In this document: piece by piece, positions 46,194 to 57,637 of the stretch
Numbering within the stretch: the first letter of the stretch is position 1
Layout: each line of letters opens with the position of its first letter
Origin: Sphaerolaimus hirsutus
Taxonomy: Eukaryota; Nematoda; Chromadorea; Monhysterida; Sphaerolaimidae
Reading direction: 5' to 3'
DNA: 64,000 nt
Assembly: GCA_964036195.1 (NCBI GenBank)
Contig: OZ038453.1
Location: forward strand, 29,640,997-29,704,996
Notes under the pieces: model-generated
Told to the model about the DNA's origin: nothing
The model's database searches: none
What the model saw: the letters and a program-made list of their open reading frames with translations, nothing else
Made by a program: the position numbers and the translations under genes

Positions 46194-46567
46194 ACTGTAT
46201 TACCTTGAAATACCCCCAGGGGGTTTAATATTCCGCCAGCAAAATTTGAGGGGGGATAATTCGAAGGGGGGGTTTATTCGAGGGGGGGTCTATTTTTTCG
46301 CCAGAAATTTTTGAAAATTCCCCATACGCGGACGTAGAAAAATCGAACAATCGATGTATATGTGTTTATAGGTATATATAACTGTATAGGTATACACATA
46401 AGCCCTTCCCTAACGTCACTTGATCATCACTTTTAACGTGTGTTCTGCATTGTACAGATCACAAACTGCGGTATTTGTCATGTAAGTTCTCTTTACACTC
46501 AATTTTAGGGGGGGTATTTCGAGGGGGGGTTTATTTAAGGGGGGGATAATTCGAGTTAATACGGTAA
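46194..46567. mobile_element. Family C MITE
   Basis: CTGTATTACCTTGAAATACC..TCGAGTTAATACGG. The following 46570-47150 contains three AT-rich minus-strand open stretches that I cannot support as genes. Confidence 0.75.
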
Positions 46568-47158
46568 TTATATTTGATACCACTTTTCAACCACGCAAAA
46601 TTCTCCATCAACTCATTGAATTTGAGTGACAAATGAGTGGCCGCAAAAAAAAAGTGTAACCCCCACCTAAACACTTGAAGTGGTGCTTTTTCCATTGAGA
46701 ACATGATGTGAAGTTTGAAGATGAATCTTGACATGTGACTTTTTTTACTTTGGCTGAAAAAAACGTGAAAAAGTAAACATGAATGACTTCATGATTCACA
46801 TGAAAAACACTTTTCATGATGCATGAGAATCAATTCTTATTTTTGAAAGTAAATATAAATGCATGGAACTTGATGATGTCCGAATATTTTTCCTCTTGAA
46901 ATGAAGAGAGTTTCTCAAAATTTGAACATTTTTGTGATATTTTTTGCAACAAATGCACAAATTCGAAATTTCCAACAGAAAGTGAAACATGCCACAATGT
47001 TTGTTTGCACAGTCATTCTGATTTTTGGACATTTCAATTAAATATACCTACATTTTTACACGAAAAGTAGCAAAGTCACAGTCAGGAGCTTATGCTGGAT
47101 ATCGACAAGTGACTCGCAAAGGTTTAAGTTCTAAAATAGTGATAAGTCAAGTGACCCG

Positions 47159-48221
47159 GTGCCAATCTCAGATCCTGTAAAATGTAAAGTGTCATGCAGT
47201 GTGCACAGTCATGTAAAATGTTCTGTAAAACTGCAAATATCATGCAGAGTGTCTAAAGTCATGTAAAATGTAATAAAAATGTAATTTAACATTTTACAGC
47301 GCATTTTACATGACTTTTGAAGCTTGACAGTTGACATTTTGAAGTATCTGCGAGTAGTCCCAGTGAACTGAGTATGTTAAGTTATTCTACATAGGTATAC
47401 AAATTTACTTGTCACTTAATTACCACTTATACCTTTATTTACCACATTTCCTTGAAATGCCCCCGGGGAGTGATGTTTTAATAGTGCAAATTTTGAGGGC
47501 AGTCCCACACTGTGTAAAATGTAGAGACAAATGTCAAATGTCACGCAGAATGTCAATTCAATTAAATGAAAGATAGATTTTATTACTGAAGTTTTGACAT
47601 TTTGCATGACAAATGCCCAATTTTTATGACATTTTACCTGACGTTTGACACTTCATGGGCTGAGGGACTGCCCCCAGGGGGCAGTCCCAAGCCCTGTAAA
47701 GTGTAAAGTCAAGTGACAAATGTAAAGTCAAGTGTCAAGTCAAATGTCAAATGTAAAGTCAAGTGTCAAATGTAAAGTCAAGTGTCAAGTCAAATGTCAA
47801 ATGTAAAGTCAAGTGTCAAATGTAAAGTCAAGTGTCAGGTCAAATGTCAAATGTAAAGTAAAGTGTCAAATGTAAAGTCAAATGTAAAGTATAGTGTCAA
47901 TTGTGTATCCAAATCTTATTTTTCGTATCCAAATCTTATGTTTTTGTATCCAAATCTTGTTTTTCGAAATAAGATTTGGATTCAAAAACATAAGATTTGG
48001 ATACGAAAAATAAGATTTGGATACGAAAAATAAGATTTGGATACACAATTGACACTTTACTTTACATTTGACATTTGACTTGACACTTGACTTTACATTT
48101 GACACTTTACTTTACATTTGACATTTCACTTGACACTTGACTTTACATTTGACATTTGACTTGACACTTTACTTTACATTTGACACTTTACTTTACACTT
48201 TACAGGGCTTGGGATTGGCAC
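47159..48221 (+). mobile_element. Cluster of three family A elements
   Basis: 47159-47357 (degenerate), 47500-47677 inside a truncated family C left end, and 47681-48221 (GGGCAGTCCCAAGCCCTG..GGCTTGGGATTGGCACCAG) directly abutting it. The third has long direct repeats of GTAAAGTCAAGTGTCAAATG and the TATCCAAATCTTAT core. Confidence 0.75.
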
Positions 48222-48312
48222 CAGATATCTGCAAATTTCATAACACCAGAATTCTAACAAATGATCTCAACATTGAACACAAATTTTACAGGCTAAAATT
48301 TCAATTTAAATG
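48222..48312 (+). CDS. Possible terminal exon after a family A element
   Basis: Directly after the right end of a family A element (..GGCACCAG) one frame stays open from ATATCTGC to a TGA (ICKFHNTRILTNDLNIEHK). The layout matches confirmed exon edges elsewhere, but the matching upstream exon was not found: the other side of the element pair is a truncated family C repeat. Confidence 0.2.
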
Positions 48313-48436
48313 ATTTCTATACAAGTATCGAATTTCTATTGAATTTATTATTTGTCTAATTAAATACAGAGTGCAAATAAAAAAAATTGAAAGTAGAAAA
48401 AAACGTTGCGGCGAAATTGTAAACAAATACTTAAAA

Positions 48437-51400
48437 ATGTCGCAGAATTTTCTGGATAGTTTATTTGCTAGTGGAAGGACATTTCTTCTCGCTGGCTGGC
48501 TGGGAGTGTGTGGTAATTTTTTTCGTTTTTTTACAGTAGATATTCATCATGTTGAAACTACCGTATTTGCTTAAATAGTTCCCCCTTGAATAATTCCCCC
48601 CTCGAATAATTCCCCCCTGTAAGGCGAGTGAGGAAAAAATAATTCCCCCCTCGAATAATCCCCCCCTTAAGAGATTTGCCCAATTTAGTTTGCCCAATTT
48701 GAACAAAAATGGCACGTTTTTGTGTCAATAAAGCATATTTCATCAAATGGGTTGATAGAAACATGGTTGAAATTGTTGACGAAATAATAATTCCCCCCCT
48801 CGAATAATTCCCCCCCCTCGATTAGTTCCCCCCTCAAAAAAGTCTGACGAATTAATAATCCCCCAGGGGGATTATTCAAGCAAATACGGTATACTCCCCT
48901 TTAATTATTTTTTTAAACCTCCCTCTGAAAAAAACGGTTTGAAAACTTTGGAAAGACACGTGAAATGTCAACTTCCTAGTCAAAAGTGACAAACATATTG
49001 ATGACAATTTATTCACTTATCACTCACCGTATTTCCTCGAAATACCCCCCCCCCTTGAATTATCCTCCCGCCCTCGAAATACCCCCAGGTGTTTTCGAGC
49101 TGAGAAAAAAATAACCCCCCTCCCCTCGAAATACCCCCGAAATACCGAAATAAGGTACATCATGTATGCAAGGAACATGATGTATTTCTTGCGACACTTT
49201 TGCATCGCAGTTATACGTATACACTTGTTTGTGTAGCGATGTACGTTTACATCCCTGTTATGTCCATATACCGTATTTCCTCGAAATACCCCCCCACTCG
49301 AAATACCCCCCCCCCTCGAAATACCCCCCCTCAAAATGGGCACTATGAATTTGTGGTCCGGGAAATGCATAACAGACATTCAAAACACTTACTGTGTTAC
49401 GTTAGAACATCGTTTATACGATCTACATCCTTATATAAGGCTGAAAAACTTATAAATGGTGGTTATTGTTGCATTTTTCACGTTTTTCCTTCAAAATTTT
49501 CACTCTGATAAAATAAACCCCCGGGGGGTAATTCGAGGAAATACGGTATCCCTATATTTGGTCACGTTTATTACCGGTTTGGGGTATGTAAAAGCGTATT
49601 CTTTGGTATGACTTTTCCAAAAATTTCTGACGAAAAAATAACCCCCCTCCAATAAGCCCCCCTCCCCTCGAAGTACCCCCCCTCCCCAAAATTTCCACAC
49701 TGAAAAAATAAACACTCTGGGGGTATTTCGAGGAAATACGGTAGTTATATTTGGCGGATCGCAAAGTATGAGCCCAAAATTACTTACCTATTTATGTCTT
49801 AGTCGAGAACGCGCGAGCAGGGCACTTATGTACGCACTTTCACAGAAAAATATATTCTAAGAAGAGAAAAAAACGGAATCAAGTAATTATAAAGTTTTTT
49901 TCGGAACAATTTTTTATTAATAATGACGTCATGATGGAGTATTTCATTCAGAAAAATGCATAACATTTTTCCGCCGAGTGTCATAAAATTCTGTCACAAC
50001 TTTTCCAAATCCCACATGAAATACCGTAACCATTTTTAATGCCAAAACCGAAACGTAACTCGCAGAAACGGAACAAGAGAACCCTCCGAGAAGTGCGGAA
50101 TCACTAATTGGCTGGAAGCCAATTCCTTGGCACCCAGGTGCGGAATTTAATTGACCCGAAACAATTTTGTCGGGCATCCCGAAAATTTGTAATGTGCAAA
50201 AATTTCCGTTGAAAATTAGTGTATGAAAGCATCCAAGACATTTGCTTTTTTGCATCCAAAACATTTGCAATTGCGAGTATGCACTGGCAAAGTAATATAA
50301 ATCGCCACAAAACACACATTCAATCGGGGAACATAAAATTTCAAATACAGTTTATCGGGTTACCCGACAAAAAAATGGCTGGGCAAATTAAATTTCGCCC
50401 CAGGTTTCGTCGTTCTCAGAAACGATCCACCGTGCATCGCTTGTTATAATAGCGAAGAGGTGAGTAAATTTTTTTGTATACTTGAAAATCAGGGTCTAAT
50501 TTTTGGCGGAAATTTGAATTTTGGAGAAAAAAGAAAAAAAGAAAATTCCGGTTTTCGTAAGCTGATCTTGGCATGTTGCCAAAACTAGAATTTTCCCCTA
50601 ACTTCTACCTCGCAGAATGTTTTACTAAAGAGTATACCTAGTTGACAATCAAGTATACCAAATGTCAACTGGTTCCCATCCCAATTCAAAGACTTTTCAC
50701 GAGCTGACGAACGACGTTCAAATGCAAAAGTGTAGAATCATGTTTCGAATGAAGCTGGACTGTTAAAAGCGTAGTGTGAATGATGAAGCACTTGTGATGA
50801 AGCTTTGAATTGGGATTGAAACCGGTTCACATTTCGTTTCATTGTATGTAGGGCCATTGAACGTTTTGTAATTTGAACTTGGCTAGTTTCCAAATTATTC
50901 AAATTTGTCCCGAATTCCCCAAAAATTTTTCATAACACATTTCCCAAATTTTGCAGGCAGCCGAGAGCGATTCTGGCGGTTTGCCGATTTTCCGAATAGA
51001 TTTTTGCGATTTTGGAACGGTGCCAAATTTTATGCGCATACCGAAAATGACCGATTTAGATTCTAAAGAGCGCATTTCCAAATCGGGAAAAAATCGTGAT
51101 AGAAGTAATACTGCTTTGTTTAGAGTCTATGAGCAGGTGAGCTTTTCTCACTTTTTGGATGAGTGCCAATTTTTCAAGGATGGTTGAGAAGGCGCGGAAC
51201 ATTTTTGTTGTGTTCTGGGGGCTCAATATATCGATTTTTTCAATGTATAGGATGCAGAAAATGTACATAATCGCTGAAATTGGAGGAAATAAAGCCAAAA
51301 ATAAGCAAAACGCACATGAAATAAGGATTTGAAAGAAAGATTGGCTAAAAGGTCTGAAGATTAGCGATTTTGAAAGGAACATTTTTTCAAAATTTTTCAA

Positions 51401-51797
51401 AACCCCGCCACCCAAAATCGGCCAGCTATCTAGCTATCTGAAGTGTGAACACATAGTAATTTTTGCGGTACGCCGCGTAAAATAAGGTAAAACATAATGT
51501 TGCAACAACATTTTTCAGCTGGAGCCACTCGCATCTCACTGCCACACTTATGAAACATTCGACTACCGTGCGGAAAATTACGGTACTCTGCCGGCTGTGG
51601 GTTACGGTTTACATTCGGAGGATTACGGTTTACATTCGGAAGATTACGGTAGCCGTTCGCTGGTGCGGAAGGGAAGGGGGAATAAAAGGAATAGAGGTGT
51701 GTTTTGGGCGAATTTTTGGGAATTTTTGTTGTTGTTTTGCAATTTGTGCGTTTTTGTTTTAGTGCCGCGCATAGTTTGCATGGTTATATTCATTTGA
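48437..51797 (+). CDS. Unknown 198-aa protein, six-exon model with a family S introner
   Basis: Exons: 48437-48512, 50066-50137, 50404-50459, 50957-51136, 51519-51696, 51763-51797 (TGA). They sum to 597 nt and all phases agree; introns 3, 4 and 5 have strong sites (GAG|GTGAGT, TTTTGCAG, CAG|GTGAGC, TTTTTCAG, TTTTGTTTTAG). The start sits in TTAAAAATGTCG. Residues 15-25 are hydrophobic (TFLLAGWLGVC). The middle is polar with two CxxC-like cysteines (PPCIACYN). Near residue 160 a perfect repeat YGLHSEDYGLHSEDYG occurs, followed by a basic stretch (RKGRGNKRNR) and a short hydrophobic end (IVCMVIFI). Intron 2 (50138-50403) is a 266-bp inverted-repeat element whose removal restores HPGFVVLRNDPP across the junction. 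Intron 1 (1.55 kb) holds several C-type repeats. No family recognised. Confidence 0.6.
48560..48892. mobile_element. C-like MITE, TATTTGCTT subtype
   Basis: CCGTATTTGCTTAAATAGTT..TTATTCAAGCAAATACGG with TA flanks; near-twin of 62385-62716. Confidence 0.85.
49026..49741. mobile_element. Nested family C elements
   Basis: Starts at 49026 and 49271 (CCGTATTTCCTCGAAATACC); ends at 49548 and 49741 (GAGGAAATACGG). Confidence 0.8.
50138..50403 (+). mobile_element. Family S introner (intron 2 of the 198-aa gene)
   Basis: Begins GTGCGGAATTTAATTGACCC and ends GGCAAATTAAATTTCGCCC plus CAG; the exon before also ends CAG. The arms are imperfect inverted copies of about 60 bases (GATGCCCGACAAAATTG; GTTACCCGACAAAAAAATG). 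Splicing restores WHPGFVVLRND. Confidence 0.78.
50668..50830. mobile_element. Family N inverted-repeat MITE
   Basis: ACTGGTTCCCATCCCAATTC..CTTTGAATTGGGATTGAAACC. Confidence 0.75.
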
Positions 51798-51943
51798 ATT
51801 TTGATGCGATTTTGATATCGAACTTATTTCTCCATAAATTTCACATATATTTTTTCTCCGTCTTTTCACTTCTCAACTTTATCAACTATACTCCGGTTAC
51901 TTGACACCTTGCACGCGTGGTTCCCGTTGGAAGTGTGCCAACA

Positions 51944-54900
51944 ATGGCTAACGCGTGTGAGTTTCATAAAAAGATGACAAAATTGATGGTTGTTACAATG
52001 TTATTCTTTCACATATTCATATCGATAAATTTTTTTCATCTTTTTATGGAAATCGCATGATTAAATAATCATTGGAACGCTTCCAACACGAGACATAAAT
52101 CAGTGCGAGTATCATGTACGCCGAGTATACATTATGCACTAGTTATCTTACATAAAATACCGTATTTTGTATAACAAAAAAGCGCCGTTTTATTTTTGTT
52201 ATCAACTTTTTCCCTGCAGTTCTACTGTATTACCAAAAATACGGTTGATTAACATTGTTATTAATCATTTCAAGATTATTTTTATCAAATTTTTTGGCAA
52301 ATTTCCAAAAATTGAACGCCCCCAATCGTATCTAAACAAACCACTTCGAATTCCGACAAGTAAACAAAGCGACAGGATAAATGGTAAGTGGGCGATATAT
52401 CGTATCAAAAATCTATTATTACACATCGAATATCGATATCGAAAATTGAATAAAATATTGAATATTGACTTTTTTGAATATCCGATATCGACAACATTTA
52501 GAATCGAGTATCGATATCCATGGTCCATATCGATATCGATATCAACTTACGGAAAAAACGATATCGGAAAGTCAACTCTACTTCGGGGGGTAATGTGTAG
52601 AAGAATCTTACTATCGTAGAGATGTAGAAATATGTAATATCGCTTTAATATTCTGACATCATCATCATTATTTTTATTATTATTCATCATAAAATAACAA
52701 AATCATAAAATGACACGATTTATAATGTCCAACAATTCGTGCAGATACTGTAAATATTTTTTCAGGAGTGGAATTCCACTGAGAATATATCCGTTAATCG
52801 TTCATGAAGATTGCATGTTTTTTCTTCGTTTTTTCTGAATCTGAACATGAGATTTTTTGTGCTGTATAGAGTCTTGTTTTGTCACTTTGCATGGGCGCAA
52901 AATTTTTATTATTTTCAAACTTTGTTTTTATTTAATTTTTGGGTTTAGAAAAGGTAGTATATCGCTTTTCAAATTACAACTTTCAGAAAAAGACATCAGT
53001 TAAGCAAAAAAAGCAAAAATGGGTTGTTTTTACTGAAATAATGAATCTCCAAAAATTGTCAAAAAGTAAAGTGAAAAAGTAAAAAGCTTGAAAAATTTCT
53101 TAAATTTGTAGTGTCCAATTTTCAAAGGTATTTTGTACATAAAGCGTATTTTGTGAAATGATTACCCATAATAACATGCTTGCAAATTTGGAAGAACTAA
53201 TCCCCCTTGAAAAGTCCCCCTCAGACAATCTGATGAAAAAATGATCCCCAGGGGAGAATTATTCGAGAAAATATGGTAAAAAGTCATGGAGCATTTTCAT
53301 TAAAAAAATTATCGACTTGTCACTTTTGATTTTACCACTTTTCTTTCTTTTTTATTGAGTTTGTGAAAATGGCCCCTGATTTAAAACAAACAAAAATACA
53401 TCAAAATGATGCAATTTTCCATCACTGAGTGTCATCAAGTGACTTGTGCATGATGCAATAAAACTTGATCACGCCCATTCCACACAGAAAACAGAGTTGT
53501 TAAAATGCATTTACATTTGCTCAAAGAATATGTATACTCAAGTACTGAGAAAAGACATTTAGGTACATTTCCTGTGGAAAAAGTACCTGTGTCCTGTATT
53601 CACCTTTGCACACACTTTTGAAAAGTACCTGAGTACAGAAAATGGTTGCTCCGAAATTCCAATGATGGATAAATGGGACATAAGTATGTAAATATTTACA
53701 GAAGTGCTTTTATAGAATAATTAAAAACATTTTGTCTTCCAGTGAAGACATTAAAAAAGTACCTGCTTTTACATGTTCCATGAAAAAAGTAACTTGTTTT
53801 TACATTTGCTTGGAAATTTTTTTTTACACGTTGACTCATTTAACCTTATTTTACATTGTACTCAAGGGGGGAGCGGGTGAGTATTTGCATGAGTATTTGC
53901 ATTTAGTTTGAAAAAAGTTCAGCAGTGTTAGCAACTCCAACATAAATATGAGTTCATTCTATCTGTGTTTTTGCTCTATTTTCTGCATGCATTTTCTGTG
54001 TTTTGGCCCCTTTTCAGATTATGTGGTAGCCAGCTTTTTTATTCTTCAATTGCTTTTATTTTGAAAAATTAATAAAAATCTGTATTGGCATTTACACACA
54101 GCCCATGTAAAGTAAAGTTCTGTATCAAGCCATTTCACGAAATCATTCTCAATTAACAAAAGATTTCCTATTTTTGTTGAAATTGGACAATACACAAAAC
54201 TACTTTTTTGCCTGTAGTTTATATGCCCATTGTCATCAGTGGGGGGGGGGGTATTCAAGAGGGTTTGTTTTTCTTCACCCCTCAAACAATGAACAATTAT
54301 TAGAGTTGATATGGTATTTACGTTGTGCCCAACGTGCTAAAACGCTTTTTTCAAGTATGAAAAATTCATGCGGAGATTTTATGGTGGCTGGCACAAATTT
54401 TGTCGAATTTTAAATTTATCGAACACTTCAAATTTATCGAACAATAGCTTCAGAAAATTTACGATTGTTTTCTAGACAAATTACATTTTTCATGCATTTC
54501 TGTTTTCAGGGTATACTCTGCGAACTGCAGCTATATTTTTCTGGGGCACTCCCAGACCCTGTAAAATGTCAAATATCATGCAAAGTGTCAAAAGTCGGGT
54601 AAAATGCCCTGCAAAATGGCAACCGAGTTTATATGTAACAAAGGCGATATATGTAATAAGTCGACATAAAAATGGATATTTTTGGAAGAAATCACTGCTT
54701 AAATGCTATCCCATGACTCCACAGTCATAATATGACCACAATAGACATAACAATACATTGTCTGACACATAACATACACATATTTTTCCTCTATACTCCC
54801 ATATTGGGCAATTTTTAAAAAAAATCTGATTTTAATTTTAAAAAAAATCAATTTTTTTTTAAATAAATTTGATTTTTTTCCAACCCTAGTTGGGGGGGGG

Positions 54901-56445
54901 GGGGGTATTTCGAGGGGGTTTATTAATTAATAGTGCCCGCTTTGAGGTGGGGGTATTTCGAGAAAATACTGTAGTTTTGCATAGTGCAAATATGCTTTCG
55001 ATTTCCTCCGCGATTTAAAAATGCACGCGTATTTATTTACTATAACTGGTTTTTCTCACTCGAAAATCTATTTTAATTGAGCTGCAGGTGAACAAAAGAT
55101 TTAAGTTTATGACACCTATGAAATTGCTTGAAATAATTGTTTGAGGCTTTTTCATGGTGGATTTAAATGAGTTTTCTTTTTTATATTGCTGTAGGCAGGG
55201 TTGGCAAAATCTCAGAAAAAAATAAAAATAAAATAAAAATAAAATGGAATATTCAAGAATAAAATAAAATAAAATAAAATGGAAAATTTAAGAATAAAAA
55301 TAAAAATTGTATAAAAATTCGAATTTTTGTAAATTTTTTGTAAAATTGTATAAAAATTCGTATTTTTGTAAAATTGTATAAAAATTCATTTTTTTTTTGT
55401 AAAATTTTATCTCGTTGCTTGAGTTTCTACCTGTTTATTCATGGATATGTGAGCAGTCCCAAGTGTAAAGTGTCAAATGTCATGTAAAATGTCATGCAAA
55501 GTGTCAATTGTCATGACAAATGTAAGGTAAAGTGTAAATTGTCATGACATGTAAAAAATAAAGTATCAATTGTCAAGCAAATTGTGTCCAAATTTTATGT
55601 TTGATATCTAAATCTTATGTTTTGTATCCAAATTATGTTTTTGTTGAATCCAAATCTTATGTGAACATTTGGATACAAAAACATAAGATTTGGATACAAT
55701 ACATACTATGGATACAAAAACACAAGATTTGGATACACAATTGACACTTTGCATGACATTTGACATGACACTTGACATTTTGCATGACAATTGACACTTT
55801 ACTTTACATTTGTCATGACAATTGACAAATTACATCACATTTTATAAATGTGCCCAGCACACTCCACTAGTCCTTCTACTGAAAATGCAAACCATTCTTA
55901 TCAATAATTGTAACTTTACACTTGCAGCTAGCTAATTATACATACTGCATGCAACTTTTGAAAAGTAAGGGAAAAATTTGTCACAGGTTTTTCATGTATA
56001 GATCTAATTATAACATTTTTCTGGCCTTGCATGCATGATTCTGATTTTTTGTAAAATTTTTGTACAATTTTTGTAAAATTTTTGTAAAATGTGTCATTTT
56101 ATTTTATTAATGACTTTTGGGAATAAAATAAAATAAAATAAAATGAAACAAGAATAAAATTAAAATAAAATAAAATTTTTATACAATTGTTATACAATTT
56201 TACTAAAATGAATTTTATAAAACCAACCCTGGCTGTAGGTAATCTCCAGAAAAACACCCCAGGTGCCAGTCCAAGACTCTGTAAAAAGCCCTGTAAAATG
56301 TCAAATGTCATGCAAAGTGTCAAAAGTCATGGAAAATGCCCTGCAAAATGGCAAACGTACGCTTTTTACAGGGCCTTTTACAGGGTCTGAGAGTGGCAGC
56401 TGGATTTTTTTTGGCACATTTTCACTGGGGATTTCACCCGACTGA
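51944..56445 (+). CDS. Small single-span membrane protein, four-exon model
   Basis: Pieces: 51944-51954 (ATGGCTAACGC), 52220-52383, 54510-54543, 56403-56445 (TGA): 252 nt, 83 aa, phases compatible. The product is basic and proline-rich in the middle (FGKFPKIERPQSYLNKPLR) and ends with one transmembrane segment (YTLRTAAIFFWIFFGTF) and SLGISPD. The size and layout resemble small mitochondrial inner-membrane subunits, but none is identified. Exon 2 ends AAATG|GTAAGT and exon 3 follows TGTTTTCAG. The last intron is a reverse-oriented family A element with CTG on both sides; exact removal joins IFFW to IFFGTF. The exon 2 acceptor lies in a K-type repeat, so the N-terminus is less sure. The gene starts about 150 bases after the preceding gene's stop. 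Confidence 0.5.
52400..52575. repeat. TATCGATATCG palindrome cluster
   Basis: A 175-bp block of overlapping ATATCGATATCG and TATCGAATATCG motifs that folds on itself. Confidence 0.7.
53170..53940. mobile_element. Degraded C-like right end and family D2 copy
   Basis: AATTATTCGAGAAAATATGG at about 53255-53275; CAGAGTTGTTAAAATGCATT at 53492 to CAGTGTTAGCAACTC (about 53936). 52620-53160 and 53945-54500 show no supported gene. Confidence 0.5.
54544..56402 (-). mobile_element. Family A introner, reverse orientation, with nested J (last intron of the 83-aa gene)
   Basis: GGGCACTCCCAGACCCTG..GGGTCTGAGAGTGGCAG with CTG on both sides. It contains a family J element and an inner family A copy from 56263. 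A C-like GGGGGTATTTCGAG block is at 54895-54970. Confidence 0.78.
55196..56231. mobile_element. hAT-like family J element with embedded family A sequence
   Basis: CAGGGTTGGCAAAAT..AAACCAACCCTG with perfect 8-bp TSD GCTGTAGG. Near-identical in layout to 13194-14262, including the internal family A block. Confidence 0.92.
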
Positions 56446-56669
56446 ATTATTTTTATCGGACTTTTTTAGGGGGAACTATTCAAGGTTAAATTTTTATTTC
56501 GCCAAATTTTTTACGCATGTTTCTATCAACTCATTTCTCAAAATATGCTTTCTTTACAAAAATAACAAGCCGTTTTTGTTCAAATTGGACACAAGCAATC
56601 ATATTTATGCGGAAATTAAATATTCATCGATTTAAACATGGGTAATTATTCATGAGGGGATAATTCGAG

Positions 56670-56869
56670 NNNNNNNNNNNNNNNNNNNNNNNNNNNNNNN
56701 NNNNNNNNNNNNNNNNNNNNNNNNNNNNNNNNNNNNNNNNNNNNNNNNNNNNNNNNNNNNNNNNNNNNNNNNNNNNNNNNNNNNNNNNNNNNNNNNNNNN
56801 NNNNNNNNNNNNNNNNNNNNNNNNNNNNNNNNNNNNNNNNNNNNNNNNNNNNNNNNNNNNNNNNNNNNN
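56670..56869. other. Assembly gap (N run)
   Basis: 200 undetermined bases just after a C-like left part (GGGGATAATTCGAG). Confidence 0.99.
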
Positions 56870-56999
56870 AGTTTTTCATCTTCAACATTCTAATTCATGT
56901 TCTGTATTGCCTATTTTCGGCTATTTTTCATACTATATGTACTTATATATCTATTTTTAGCTGTTTTTCTCCTACTTTTGGAGATTTCTTTCTCTTTTC

Positions 57000-57160
57000 T
57001 TCCTTCTATACCTCGGAAAAGCCTTTATATTGAACCCCCGTGAACCCCTCCCCCAAACCCCCCCACACCCCAAAAAAAAAAAATTGTTCAGCTATCTATC
57101 CCTCCGGAGGAGCGATTTACTATCTATATGAACCCCGGCGGGGGTCCAAATCTACAAAAC
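57000..57160. repeat. Family V repeat
   Basis: GCTATCTATCCCTCCGGAGG..GATTTACTATCTATATG, poly-C with TAGATAG-type blocks; it returns inverted at 61375-61860. Confidence 0.65.
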
Positions 57161-57637
57161 CCCTGTGTTGATGAATATTGAAAATAGTTCATTCTTGTCA
57201 ACTGAAATGTGTCTCATGCAGACCCAGATGTATCCGATTTTGTCAAATTGTGTGTCTAATTTTCCCATGAACTTCATTGGCACACACACTGGATGTCAAC
57301 TGGTTTAAATGTCAACTCAATTGTAGTTCAATTTTAGTATAAATAATTGAATATTGACAGAAAAATAATTTACCATGTTGTGTATTGTGGATGTCTGCAC
57401 CATTTAACAATCGAATTGTCCGATTACTTTACGAGCAGTATCAGACACTATTTTCAGTGACTTGTTTCAACGAGAAATTACAGTGTGTTCAACTGTTATT
57501 TGCCATTTGAGGCATTTTTTAACCGTGACAAACATAGATTTTTAACAATAGTTGTTTTCAAAATAAATCAGAAATTCTCCCACATTATCATGGCTTACCT
57601 GATAATTATAATGAACCACATTATTTCACATTTCCAG

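Noticed and set aside
46531..47032. Three overlapping minus-strand ORFs
   Set aside because: Low-complexity AT-rich reading frames without start context, splice sites or domain signals.
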